Source: Adiantum capillus-veneris (taxonomy: Eukaryota > Streptophyta > Polypodiopsida > Polypodiales > Pteridaceae). Taken from it: a DNA stretch of 64,000 nt. Positions 11,359-22,619 of this stretch are shown here, in pieces. The stretch is from contig CM043950.1 of assembly GCA_014529385.2 (NCBI GenBank), forward strand, positions 154,248,445 to 154,312,444. The letters are read 5' to 3'. A program made the position numbers and the translations under genes. The notes under the pieces are model-generated. The model had not been told where the DNA came from, made no database searches, and saw nothing but the letters and a program-made list of their open reading frames with translations. The number at the start of each line of letters is the position of its first letter. Position 1 is the first letter of the stretch.

Positions 11359-12118
11359 TTACTCCCCCCTTAGAAGAGTTTTCGTCCTCGAAAACAAAAG
11401 CGGGGAACTTCTTCTTCAGAACACTAATGTTTTCCCAAGTGGCACCTTCCTCCGGTCGGTCTTTCCACTTGATTAAGGCTTTTTGACGTACATGATTACG
11501 TGTATGCAACTCATGATAATCGAGAACACGTTCAAGTTCATGCGGTAAGGTAAGAGGTTCAATGAAATCTACCAAAATCTGTTGGTCAATGACATTATCA
11601 TCCCCATGTAACCGCTTACGTAAACAGCTTACATGAAACACCGGATGAATACGAGAATGTGAAGGTAGCAATAATTTGTAAGCACGATCACCTACTCGCT
11701 TGAGTATTTTGAAAGGCCCACAATATCGGGGAGATAATTTAGGTGTTGGCCCAGTTTTCAAACTTTCTGAATGTTCTGGCACACGTAAAAATACTTCCTC
11801 TCCTTCTTCAAAGGTAACTTGCCGACGTTTCTCATCTGCGTACTTCTTATACCGATCCTGTGCTTGTCGAACATTCTGACGAGCAAGTTTCAGCATATCC
11901 ATGTGGTCTTGGAGAAAATCCTTAACCTGTTGGATTTTTTTGGTTACCAACCCCACCGTAACTGGTGACCTAGGTTGAAACCCATACATGAGCATGAAAG
12001 GACTAAAGCCTGTTGTGACATGCTTAGCACTGTTGTAGGCAAACTCGAGGATTGGTAAGTATTCTTCCCTGTCTGATTGTTTTTGGCTGATGTATGCTCT
12101 TAGCATATCCTCTAGCAC
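11288..12118 (-). pseudogene. Chromovirus integrase C terminus with chromodomain
   Basis: About 276 codons: end of the integrase core (LEFAYNSAKHVTTGFSPFML), the GPFKILKRVG-type C-terminal DNA-binding domain, HPVFHVSCLRK, and a terminal chromodomain-like segment (ALIKWKDRPEEGATWEN). Chromodomains steer integration in this lineage. The stop is inside the LTR. The integrase core between 12119 and 12511 is scrambled by stops and frame changes, including a TGA/TAA-rich stretch at 12119-12480. Confidence 0.88.
11359..11373 (-). other. Chromovirus polypurine tract
   Basis: Minus strand CTAAGGGGGGAGTAA immediately before the 3' LTR. Confidence 0.8.
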
Positions 12119-12511
12119 CTGGTTAACTCATTCAGTCTGACCATCTATTTCTGGCTTATCAGCTTACTGTTTCAGTTGTGTACCCAATCATTTAAACACA
12201 GCTCTCCAAAAGTGACTGTTAAACTTGGGATCATGGTCACTGACAATGTTACTTGGCAAACCATACAATTTGTATAGATTATCCACAAATAACTTGGCTA
12301 GTTCTGGTGTCTTAACCGTTGATTGGTTGGAATAAACTTACATAGTTTAGTCAATCGGTCTATGACCACCTATACCGAGTCATGACCTCGTACAATGGTT
12401 GGTAAACCCACAATAAAGTCCATAGAGATGCTTTCCCCTTTTCCATTGGGGATCAGGATGTAAGAGTCCTCCTGCTTTCAGGCACTCCACTTTGTTAACT
12501 TGACATTTTTG

Positions 12512-14246
12512 TCAATGCAAGACATAAGCTTGAACAAAGCCATGTATACCTGGCCAGTAAAACTGTCGTCGTATGAGAGCATAAGTTTTTCTAATCCCCG
12601 GGTGCCCTGTACTTGGACTATCATGACATTCATAAAGAATTTGGCGCCAAATGTCTGTGTCCGTCGGTACACAAACTCTCCCCTTATGGAGTAGGTACCC
12701 ATTGTCGATGGTGAAATGCTTCCATCGTTGTAGTTCATCACTCGATAAAGGAGAACTAGGTGTGGAGGTTAACTGTACACTATCGTCATTGGAGTGATAA
12801 GGATCCCTCTTTTGAACATGGATCCACACTTTGGAATATGCTTCATCATGCTCATATTTGCCTTTGAGAGAATCTAAAAATTCACTATGAAGTTCCGTGA
12901 ACAAGAGAGAATTGATCTCTGGCATTCGACTTAGAACTTCCACCACTACATTGTACTGGCCTTTGCGATACCTTAGCTTGGCGTCATATTCCTGAAGAAT
13001 CTCGGCCCACCTGGCTTTTCGATCCTTCAAATCCGTTTGTTGTGTAAACCATTTGATGCTTTCATGGTCAAACACAATCTCAAACTGAGCACCATACAGA
13101 TAATGCCGCCATTTTTTTAAGGCAGACACTATTGCATAGAGTTCGCGTTCGTAAGCAAAGTAGTTCTACTGAGCTGCATCAAGCTTCTTGCTTTCAAATG
13201 CAATCGGCCGTCCGTCTTGTAACAGGACTGCTCCAATAGCACGGTCACTGGCATCCGTTTCCAAAACGAATGGTTTCAAAGGATCTATAATAGCCAGTAT
13301 AGGAGCTGTAGCTAATGTATCCTTGAGTGTATCAAAATTGTGTTGTTGAGCGGATCCCCACTGAAAATCTTTGCCTTTGCCTTTTAGTTGATCCGTCATG
13401 GGAACACCAATATTAGCATAGTTTTTAACGAATTTTCGGTAAAAACCTGCAAATCCCAATAAAAATCTGTAATTCTTCCAGATTTTTAAGAGAAGGCCAT
13501 TTCCGGATGGTATCCACTTTGGATTGATCCATATATAGCCCATTAGCTGAAATAACATGCCCTAAATAGTGAATTTCGTCTTTTAGAAAATCACATTTAG
13601 ATTCCTTGGCATATAATTTGTTTTTGCGTAACAACTTAAACACTTGCCTAAGATATTGTAAGTGTTCTTCTTCAAAAGCACTGTAGACTAGGATGTCATC
13701 AAGGAAAACAATGATAAATTTGCCCAAATATGGCTTCAAGACACTATCCATAAGTGTCATGAATGTTGCGGGTGTATTGGTTAACCCAAAGGGCATCACC
13801 AAGAACTCGTAGTGTCCAAACCGTGTTTGGAATGCAGTTTTGGGTATATCGGCAAGTCGAATACGGACTTGGTGATATCCTGACTACAAATCTATTTTCA
13901 TAAAGATGCAAGCATGAGTGAGTTTGTCAAACAACTCATCTACTCTGGGCAATGGGTATTTGTTCTTAACCGTAACCGCATTTAAGACACGGTAGTCTAT
14001 GCACATGCGCATCCTGCCGTCTTTTTTCTTCACTAATAGGATAGGTGAAGCCCATGGTGAAGAACTGGGTTGTATAAACCCTCTGCTAAGGTAGTTAGCA
14101 AGCTGAGGTTCTACCTTAGCAGCTTCCGAATAACTTATACGGTAGGGTGGTTTACTAACAGGTTTACAGCCTGCAGCCACGTCAAATGCTATGTTGCACT
14201 GATCGTGTCGGCGGTAATCCTGATGGCAAATCATTAGGAAAAACAT
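12512..14246 (-). pseudogene. Chromovirus reverse transcriptase / RNase H / integrase zinc module
   Basis: RT starts near 14246 with [16 protein letters not shown] and [12 protein letters not shown], then VMPFGLTNTPATF and the catalytic FLDD (about 13715). RNase H follows with FVLETDASDRAIGAVL and VFDHESIKWF. The block ends with the HHCC module (CHDSPSTGHPGIRKTYALIRR). In-frame stops at 13884 (TAG) and 13166 (TAG), plus a frameshift near 13430-13560, break the gene. Confidence 0.9.
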
Positions 14247-14258
14247 CTTGAAATTCCT

Positions 14259-14870
14259 TTAATAATTTCTGTAGTTGACTAGCAACGTTTGCTTGTTTAG
14301 AATTAGCCATTGGTGGAACAAATGAGAGAGAAGCATGCTGCGTTGAGGAATGTTCAACAGATTCAATGTTCGAAAGAAAATGAGACAGTAACACAAGAAA
14401 ATCTGATCTATTTCATTATCAGAAACGAGCTGCATAAGCTCAACGGTACAAATCAGTGGTGATGAAGGTATAATTTTTTCTCCTAACAACAACACATGTG
14501 CGCCATGGGATTCAAACGTCAAGCTGTTGTGCTCATAGCTACGCTTCAGTGATGGTCCTAAGCTATGCAACCACTCCCTACCAAGAACCACATCTACCCT
14601 TTCCATGTTCATAACCTGAAAATCCAAGCATGTGGAGTACCCTTGTACTTCCAATGGAACAACTCGGTATTGAATATCCCAGATTTCGGTATCATGTCCA
14701 TTCATCATTGCTACCTTGTAGCGGTGGGTACTCGGAGTTTGAGGCAATTTGAGTTTTTTCACCAATTCGTAATTGATGAAATTGTGAGTAGCACCGTCAT
14801 CTACCAAGATGCGCACCTTGTGCCCTTACAGATACCCGTGCATACATACTAACTCATGTGGTCCAAAGGT
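14259..14870 (-). pseudogene. Chromovirus aspartic protease
   Basis: The retropepsin active-site region reads RILVDDGATHNFIN: the triad has Asp-Asp-Gly where Asp-Ser/Thr-Gly is usual. The conserved VVLGREWL flap/C-terminal block follows. A TAA lies eight codons upstream of the catalytic Asp (about 14826-14828). It would cleave the Gag-Pol precursor. Confidence 0.8.
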
Positions 14871-15004
14871 TGGTTTCCACACGGAAGCTGTGAGACAACA
14901 TTCATGCACCACCTCGGTGTGTGTTACTTCCACTATAGAGAATCGTGAGGAAGACTCAAGAGGCAGCAGTTGCACAGTGTGCACTACTTTCTCCTTGCCC
15001 TGAG

Positions 15005-16123
15005 CAACAGATTTTTCCTTGGGACAATCCTTTTTGCCGTGACCTCTTCCTAAACATTGAAAACATAATTTTTCTGTCTTGGCTTTATTAAGTCCTCATG
15101 AGAGAGAGGACCCCTGGACCCCTTGGGTTTTTTAGATGCATCCGAATTAGCAACTATAAATTTTCTTTTATTGTGCCCATATTGAGTGCGTGTATTACCA
15201 TGTGTATTAGCAGGCACGTGACTATTATGTGTTTTCTTTTCATTTGGACCATCATGAATATGTGCTTTCACTATGGCTTCCTCAAGTGTTTTAAGGTCTT
15301 GGGTCTTGACATACTTCTTAAGCTCGGGTGTCAGACCTCGTATGAACCCCTGTACTTGTTGAAAGGTAATAAAGCCTTCCAACTTGAGGATAACATCCCG
15401 ATAGTGAGAGATATATTCAAGGAGTGATGGGTATTGGCGCATGGAACATGTGTCCCAAGCTGTCCAATTCCGATCTGCCTTGTTTGTAGGAAAAAATTCT
15501 TTGCTAAACATAGCTTCAAAAGCTGCCCAACTCTGTGGTATAATGTTCTTCTCCTTGAGAGACATCCACCATTTATAGGATTTGCCTTCCAGAGTTAAGC
15601 TCGTTTGCAGAGCTCTGACTGTGTCCGGAGTACGCCGTAAGGCGTGAATTCCATCCTACTTGCTGAGAAAGATATTCACTGCATCCTTATTGCGGTCTCG
15701 GTCTTCTCCCTTAAAAATCTGTGGTTTGGTGTTTTTCAACAATTCATCCACCTCTTTTGCAGTGATAGTATGCAATGTATCAGCATTTGGGCCTTGCCCT
15801 AGATTAGAAGGGCCTTGCCCTTGTGTAGCAACGTGCTCATGCATGTGCGTGTCAGTAGGACTCTTGGACTGTTGTTGCATTGATTGAATTACTAATGTGG
15901 ATAGTTTAGTAACATTTTTATTTAAAGCTTTAAAATTTTCATCCATGATTGTCATGCGTGTCTGAAGTGCACGAAATTCTTGAATATCGAGCAATTCGTA
16001 AGTATCGTCACCTGCCGTAGCGTCGCAGGTACTCTCCTTGAGATAATCCGGCCATGGGCCATCATTGGCAGGATCAGGCGTACTTTGCTCAAAATCGAAT
16101 GTCATGTTGATATCCGAATCCAT
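15005..16123 (-). pseudogene. Chromovirus gag with zinc knuckle
   Basis: Starts MDSDINMTFDFEQ at 16123. One frame to 15050 with a TAG at 15656-15658, then a shift to the frame carrying CFQCLGRGHGKKDC (CX2CX4HX4C) at about 15020-15062. The middle shows the retrotransposon gag fold (WAAFEAMFSKEFFP, LEYISHYRDVILKL, QVQGFIRGL). This is the capsid/nucleocapsid precursor. Confidence 0.85.
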
Positions 16124-16908
16124 GGCGACACAGTGCAGTGTAAGGAGTAGTCAGAAAAAATACATGAGATTGAGAGCACTCGCAAAGTGTAATTAGCCTT
16201 TCTAATTCCGTCAAAATCGATAGTATCCCGGTGGAAATTGATTCGAATTGTTGGCCGTATATGGAATTCCACAAGTTCTTGATAGCCAAATCAATTTGAC
16301 TTGAAAGCGTTAATTGATTTTACCAAATAATTGTACTTGAACTCCCGTCAGAATGGTGTTCTTTAAATCTCTGAGTTTCTGCGTAATACGCAGAGAATCT
16401 GGCTCGAAGTTTGTGCCGGCCTCGTCGATGCTATGCCACACCTCTCCGGACTTGCCGAATCCGCACGTGGAGGAAGGGGTGGGGTACCCCGCTGTGGGTA
16501 TCGCCCCTTATTGTTAAATTTTGGGTGTGGCCACTAACCCCCAAGGGGGTTGGGCGCCCGTAAGTGGGAAAAAAAATGTCACACAGTCGGCTATGGCCGC
16601 TCAGAGGAGCGTGCGAGTAAGCAAAAATGCCATGGCCGCCTCTGTGTTGAGGTAGGGGCTCCGGCCCAGTGACGTAAAACACTCCCCCGCCCGGCGTGCA
16701 GCTGTAGAGCCCACGAGTGGCGTTTTTGATGCAGGTCCGCCTCGGCGGCTCCTCCTTCGCAAGGGGGGTTGCCCACAGCCTGCTTGCCTTGTCGTCCTCC
16801 TCACAGGAGAGGTGTTCCACGCCCCCTTGACCCTGACATGCAAAAAAGCATGCACAATTTTGTGGCTCCCCTCCTCCATGGATGTGCCTTTCCCAAAAAA
16901 GGAACCTT
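16124..16908. other. Chromovirus 5' untranslated leader
   Basis: Unusually GC-rich compared with its surroundings. Open frames across it look non-coding (shadow translations rich in Cys, Pro, Gly). No clear gene. Confidence 0.5.
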
Positions 16909-16921
16909 GCTCTTGATACCA
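16909..16921 (-). other. Chromovirus primer-binding site
   Basis: Minus strand TGGTATCAAGAGC directly inside the 5' LTR, a variant of the tRNA-iMet complement. Confidence 0.8.
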
Positions 16922-16922
16922 A

Positions 16923-17075
16923 TGTTAGACAAGGGGAACTAGAACCTACGAGTCCACCACCCAGCCACCCACTATATAGCATAGCCCATGGCCCTTTGCC
17001 CTAGTTGGACTCCCTTTCCACACTGCCTAGCTCGGCCCTGCCGTTGTGTAGTCCGGCCTTGCCGGTGTCCTGACA
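16923..17075 (-). repeat. Chromovirus 5' LTR
   Basis: 153 bp, pairs with 11206-11358 over its whole length. Confidence 0.93.
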
Positions 17076-18995
17076 TTCTAGTTAACTTAACCAGTTGAAA
17101 TAGTCACCGGAGAGCAGTTGCCTGTTCTCCCACTGACATTCCAGTCCGAGGTCCCTTGTTGGGGGCAGTCTGATCTTCAAGAATAGCTCGCACCCTTTGA
17201 TCCAGAACTCCCCTAGCGATCTGCATTTGCACTAAAACCTCTTTTAATTGACTCCTGACATCCTTCGTACATCTATATGTTGGCTTGTTCCCCAACAGAA
17301 GTTCTAATTCCATGGCTAGGAAACAACAATCTGTAGTAGAATGCCGTTGCCAATGTGGATTAGCTACTCTCTCTTAGCAGTCAATATCCATTCAGGCACC
17401 CTTTCTAACAGTTCTATTGTACTGGGATGCTCAGGCAGTTGACAAACCTCCTAATCATGGAAAGCAGCTGATTTCCAATGCTCAACCATTTCCCTGGCGT
17501 CGACATATAGTTGCTGAAATCGCTCCAGATCAGAGATAAGATCATCCTCCTCCAGATACCGCCTGGTTGTAGGAGGCTGTTGATGTCTCAATTTCTTATT
17601 CAACGTGATGAGCTGTAATGAATGTTGCTCATCGCCTGCTAGACCCTCAGTCACAGCTTTGCCTTTCCCTTTAATCCCTACTATGTTGTGACTGGTGTGC
17701 TGGTGATTTTCCAGTGTTGCTGGGTCGTTGCTTTTCCAGCTACTGATCACTCGACTGCTGTCCTTTAGGCTGGTCTGGTTGGTCTACCTGAGACTGATCA
17801 TTTCCTTCTGTTGTCCCTGCACCACCAGTACCAAGTTCTGGAGGTGGAGATGGAGGAAAGTCATCATCATCATCATCATCATGCCCTTCTTCTGGTTCAT
17901 CTTCCTTCTTTGCTTCTTCTTCCTCCTTATCATCATCCTTCTGCTGTTCAATATAATCAAGGATAGCTTGATTTTCCAGAGCACTGTTATATTAAAAAAT
18001 TTTATCTTGCAAATCACCCTGCATTGTCTCCATGAGAGCCCTCAAGTTATCCATGTTGAAAACAACATTCCCTTCTGGATTCAAGAACTCGTCCAGATTA
18101 TTATAGATATATCTTTCTATTAATGTGGCCTTCAGAGCAGTGTGGCTGGTCAGTAAGGAGTTAAACTCAACTCTCTTCATTCTCAGCATAGTTTCAAACC
18201 TATCTGCAGCTCTTTCAGCTTCTGCCTTTTCTTCTCGTATGGTCTGTATCTCAGACTCCGCCTTGTCAAGCTTACTTTGTAACTGTTGAATAGTCCTAGC
18301 TGACTGAGCTTCAAGAATACTGTGGTGCAGGTTATGGGCTACTCTCCCTTGCTCGAGCTTTTCAATCTGCTCCTCAGCCTCCCTCAGTTTATTATTTACC
18401 TTAGTTAGTTCATCTTCTGACCCTGCAATATCCAGCATTTGTAACATGCAATTGACAATAGTGTTCCATGATGACTGAATAAGTTCGGAACAACCATCCT
18501 TAAATGTTGCTTGGTCAGAGTCAGTTGGCTCATAGACCAGGACAAAGCCAGGTAGGGTAATGCAGAATAATCATATTTTTGCAAAACTAGGCGTCCCTTG
18601 AGATGATGAGTCTGCATTTGGTGTAACCTATCCTTCTTTGTCAATAGCAGGGTTGCTTCACTGTATGGGATAGAAACCCTACCAAGTGGACTTGGAGATG
18701 CTGGTCCTTTGCCCTTATCAGTCTGGCTTGCTGGCTGCTAAGGACTGGCCCTTTTTGATTGCTCTTGTCCAGTACTGGTGGTTGCTAAAATCTGGCCTGC
18801 TGGCTGGCTAACTCCATCGGTGGTTTGGACAGTATGCTGTTCAGTCTGGCTAGCTGAAGTCTTTTCAGTAGACACTGTTTGATTTGACTTTCTAGCTGCT
18901 TCAAGAGAGCCATGCTTTTGGTCAGTGTCGTCCTTGGCCTCTTTGAACTGCCAGCTTCCTCTTGTATAGCCTTTCTCTTTTGTCCAGTGGGAACT
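17076..18995 (-). pseudogene. Interrupted coiled-coil ORF, N-terminal and central part
   Basis: Minus-strand reading from the giant element's insertion site gives a basic, nuclear-signal-like start (GQKRKAIQEEAGSSKRPR). Next come a long coiled coil (about 18447-18100: ELTKVNNKLREAEEQIEKLE), an acidic tract with seven Asp coded by a GAT repeat (about 17861-17882) followed by PPSPPPE, and further helical segments (17750-17451, 17313-17107). Several in-frame stops and frame changes interrupt it. No family recognised. It resembles in style, not in visible sequence, the 3' coiled-coil ORF of the giant element. Confidence 0.6.
17859..17882. repeat. (ATC)n trinucleotide repeat
   Basis: Seven or so ATC units, encoding poly-Asp on the minus strand inside the coiled-coil ORF. 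Confidence 0.85.
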
Positions 18996-19901
18996 TGTTT
19001 GGCGGACGAAGCTGTGGTTTCCAGAGAAGGAGTCACATTTTTGTGGGAAACCCTTGTAAAGTTCTTTTGTAAGAGAGCATCTCTAAGCCGAGAACTTGTA
19101 AAAGAATTTATGATTATTTTTTTGGGAGCAATTGTATATTAGAGAGCCAGTTAGAAGTTTAGGAGCTTTTGGCCGGACAAGCCATTTATAAAGACCTAAA
19201 CTATAAAGGTCAATTTTGTAAGTTTGAACACAATCTTCTTTTATCACAAACTGAGTAGACAGCGTACGTTTGAGAGCTTCTTCTTGCTCCAACTTGTAAT
19301 CTTCGCTACTGTGGCTACGATAATCCAAATTCAGATTCGTTTATAGCATTGTGTTCCTCTTACTTTGCTCTTTCATTCAAGTGTAATCATTCAAGATTCG
19401 GTGTAGGTTTTCAACTACGAGTTTGAGACCTTAAATCGCTGTTTTGAGTGCTTAAACGCGTATTTTATGTTTTTTTGACCCTAGGAGAGGCTTTAGGGAC
19501 CCTAAAACGACCCTTTAGGATCACCTATTTGTTGTTTTTGCTAACTTTGGGATAAACGATCACGATCTTTGTACCTCACCAGAATGCTGACAATGATAGG
19601 ATATGCTCCAAATAGTCCCTTGTAGCTTCCCTTCAAGTTTCGTGCGAATCGGATATGATTTGCATGGTAAACGAGCGTGATGGCTGTAGAGCTCTGTAGA
19701 AGGACATAGGCAGATTACTTGGCTTTAGTGCGTATGATTTGCTTGCAGAGTTAGTAGTTGCATCTCATCGAGTTCACTTCATTAGGATTGACACCCTAGT
19801 GAGTTTTCATGCCTCATCCTGGTCGCTTCCCTTGTATTGATATTTTATGTTGATGCGTGAGAGCTATGCTATGGACGTCCGTCGCGGCGACCCGCAAAAC
19901 A
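18996..19901 (+). repeat. Giant element 5' LTR
   Basis: 906 bp, TGTTTGGCGG...CAAAACA. TATA-like TTTATAAAG at 19185-19193 and CTATAAAGG at 19201. It contains one copy of the dispersed palindromic motif (19557-19576). The 3' LTR lacks a segment of about 20 bp near 19210-19235, apparently lost between short CAAT repeats. Confidence 0.93.
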
Positions 19902-19902
19902 T

Positions 19903-19920
19903 TGGCGCCGTTGCCGGGGA
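19903..19920 (+). other. Giant element primer-binding site (tRNA-Asp)
   Basis: TGGCGCCGTTGCCGGGGA one base inside the LTR, the complement of plant tRNA-Asp 3' end used by Athila/Tat-type elements. Confidence 0.92.
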
Positions 19921-21693
19921 ATGTACCTTAGGTGATGAGTGACCGAGTGCACAGTGAGCTTCGTTAAAAGAAGATCAATCCACAAATCCATTTTACACCT
20001 CGGTTAGGCTGCTAGACAGGGGTTTAGAGCTTAGTGGAGTCTAGAGTCAGTGGACCGGCTAGATCCTCTCTTAGGAGATTTAGGGAGCTGTGAGTGAGAG
20101 TGTTCAAAGCACTTTTGCTCTTCAAATTCTCTAATTCGATTGAGTATTGAAATCTCACCCGAAATCCGTCTTGTTTGTTTGGTTTGATTCATTTCTTTAT
20201 GTTCTTTCATTTCTGTACTTAGGAGTAGGATAAGTAAATCACATTCCAGTCAGATTTGGGGCAAAAGTTAGAGTCGAGAAACCAGGAAACCATAATTTTG
20301 GCAAAAAGGCCATAAGACTCTGAAACTTAGAAAATCTGACCAAACAGGGTTGATATTGATTCAAATCACCAAGTGGTAGCACAAAACACTGTAAAACACT
20401 TGTCAGAGGGAGCAGACTAAATTTCATCAGATTTGGACCAGGTACTACGATCACGATCGGTGTACCTCAGTGCCAGATTTGTACAAGATTTGACATGTGC
20501 CTTCCTCATAAGATTCTAAACAAGTTTGTCTAAAGCAACCACACCCAAAAACATCAAAAATCAAGGAAATCAGGCCACTTGGGTAAAACTAGCCTGACAG
20601 ACCCAGGAACTAGAAATCTTGACTTTTGATAATCCAAATGCAAAAAGACTTGGGGGATAGCCTTAAAACATCAGTGTCTACAAACATACCAAATTTGGTC
20701 TAATTTGGGCTCAGAACTACGATTGCGATCGGTGTACCTAAGTGCCAGATTTTGACCATTTTTCATCTGTGAGATCCTCATATGTATATGAACATAAAAT
20801 AATACAGGACCAAGAGCCAAAAACCTCAAAATACCTGTCAAACCATCTGAATACAAACCCAAGTCAAAAACTGCTAAACTGGCATAGAAATTGACTTTCA
20901 GTAGACCAAGACACATCAAAACTGGGAAGAAACCATGTAGGGGGATAGCCTGTGAATAGGACAAGCCTAGGTATCTCTCAAAATCCCAAAACAAACACCA
21001 AAATCAAGTCAAACTGACAGATTCAGAAAAACAGACACTTCCAACCAAGAACTGGTAAACGCTTGACTTTTTGGAGTCTGAATACAAAAGTACCAGGTGG
21101 GTAGCCTTAAAATAGCCTAGTGAACAAGCTGGTGAAGTTTCATCAAATTTGGGCTCAGAACTACGATCACGATCGTTGTACCTCTGTGCCAGATTTGACT
21201 CATTTTTTGCCTGTTCATAGGCCTAGACTATTTAAGATATCAGGAGTTGTCAAAACCCAAATTGGACATACTGTCAATAATCTGCAAGCAAAATTGTATT
21301 GAAGTCATTGTGAAATTGTTGAATTTGCTGACAGTTGGAATGATACAGTGATCTCATAGCCATCAAGTGTATTCATTTGCAGAGATTGATCAAGTAACAA
21401 TCCATGCAGTCGTGTGAGTTGGAAGATCACTCCATTTCCAGGTAAGAGGTTTGGATTCAATCGATAAATTCCACTTTCTTCATGTTTTTGAGATCAGAAA
21501 AACAAATCAACAACCAACACTGAAGTTTAGCGAATCAAGTAAGTGTTTTATCAATGGAGGAGAGTGTAAACCTAGGTGTAGTACAACCGTTAGAGCCAAT
21601 CCTTGAAGAAAGTATTTTCGATACTTCTTCAGAGAGATCTTACGAGTATTTCACGGAAAACTTGGGACATTTACACTAAACGAAAGAGAAAAC
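19921..21693 (+). other. Giant element leader with three palindromic-motif repeats
   Basis: No convincing ORF. Three related blocks of about 60 bp (around 20420-20480, 20690-20755, 21135-21200) share TTTGGGCTCAGAACTACGAT followed by the motif core and GTGCCAGATTT. The rest is AT-rich text of similar composition to the 3' spacer. Confidence 0.7.
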
Positions 21694-22602
21694 ATGGCAG
21701 CAGGACCATCAGACCCTTTGGCCAGAATGAAGCTATTGTTCATCAAGTATCATTATGACAACAAGCAAGGTGCCAAGATCTACAAAGATGGTATGGACCG
21801 CTACTGTGTGAAAATAGAAGATAGACAAAGTGAGTTCAAGGACTTAGTGCCTGTGAGCTATAGCAGAGATAGGTACCTCGATGACGAAGGTATCATGTAC
21901 TTGGTAGTCCTAAATCCTAACATTGTGGACAAGTGGGGATTGATGGGCACGAAAGCCAAAGTAGATGAGGAACCTGAGGAGAAAGCACCAACAATGAGCT
22001 TCCCTAATGCGAGGTTAAGGCGAGAAAACGAAACTTTGAGAGTCAACACAGACAACGTCTATGTGGGGTTATACAAGTATAATAATGGAGAGGAAGATCT
22101 CTATTATAGATGTGAGGAACCCTATGTCGATGAGTTGACAGAGCGGAAAAGACTTTATGTCTTCACCTACACAAAGGGATCAGAAATGAAAATTGTCGCA
22201 TACGACAAATATGGAAGACGATACGTAGCAATCGATAAAAAAGAGTTGGAAGGATATACGTACTTTGGGGGACCACTCCACCATTATTATATCACTCCAA
22301 GCCCACTAAGACCAACACCTACAACTGTCATGCCAGACCCGATCGCAACAAGTGGAGAGAGGACTCATGTAGCTGATTCTTTCAATCGACCTCAGTATTC
22401 CATACCAAGCCCCATGGGAACATTACGTTCCAGAGAGTCAATGGCTACGAATCGGGGTAGTGCAGTTCCTATCTCTACACATACCACAGTAGGTCCGACA
22501 TTTGCAGCCATACCATCACATTTGCCTCCTAGTAGTAGATTCGTGGCAGGGGAGCCAACCAGAGAAACCTTGCACGGCATCCATGATGAACGCAATGATT
22601 AA
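21694..22602 (+). CDS. Unrecognised ORF preceding gag in the giant element
   Basis: 302 codons without a stop, from the first ATG after the leader. The N-terminal 190 residues are charged and rich in Tyr, Lys, Asp and Glu, and look like two loosely similar modules (about 15-75 and 120-190, both with Y/K-rich strands and RRYVAID- or RDRYLDD-type turns). The last 110 residues are Pro/Ser/Thr-rich and look disordered. It ends shortly before the gag core in another frame, so it may be the N-terminal extension of gag rather than a separate protein. No family recognised. It is the longest undamaged frame of this element apart from the protease frame. Confidence 0.6.
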   Translation: MAAGPSDPLARMKLLFIKYHYDNKQGAKIYKDGMDRYCVKIEDRQSEFKDLVPVSYSRDRYLDDEGIMYLVVLNPNIVDKWGLMGTKAKVDEEPEEKAPTMSFPNARLRRENETLRVNTDNVYVGLYKYNNGEEDLYYRCEEPYVDELTERKRLYVFTYTKGSEMKIVAYDKYGRRYVAIDKKELEGYTYFGGPLHHYYITPSPLRPTPTTVMPDPIATSGERTHVADSFNRPQYSIPSPMGTLRSRESMATNRGSAVPISTHTTVGPTFAAIPSHLPPSSRFVAGEPTRETLHGIHDERND

Positions 22603-22619
22603 GTCGAGACACGGGAGCA

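Larger units (their letters stand above)
11206..17075 (-). mobile_element. Ty3/gypsy chromovirus with very short (153 bp) LTRs
   Basis: LTRs 11206-11358 and 16923-17075, target duplication TTCTA at 11201-11205 and 17076-17080. Minus-strand order is gag, zinc knuckle, protease, RT, RNase H, integrase, chromodomain. LTRs differ at about 11 of 153 sites by eye, older than the neighbouring copia element. Several stops and frameshifts show it is dead. Confidence 0.93.

Noticed and set aside
15098-15427. Plus-strand Cys/Ile-rich frames opposite the chromovirus gag, and similar frames opposite MPB2C and the transposase exons
   Set aside because: Antisense shadows of real coding sequence.
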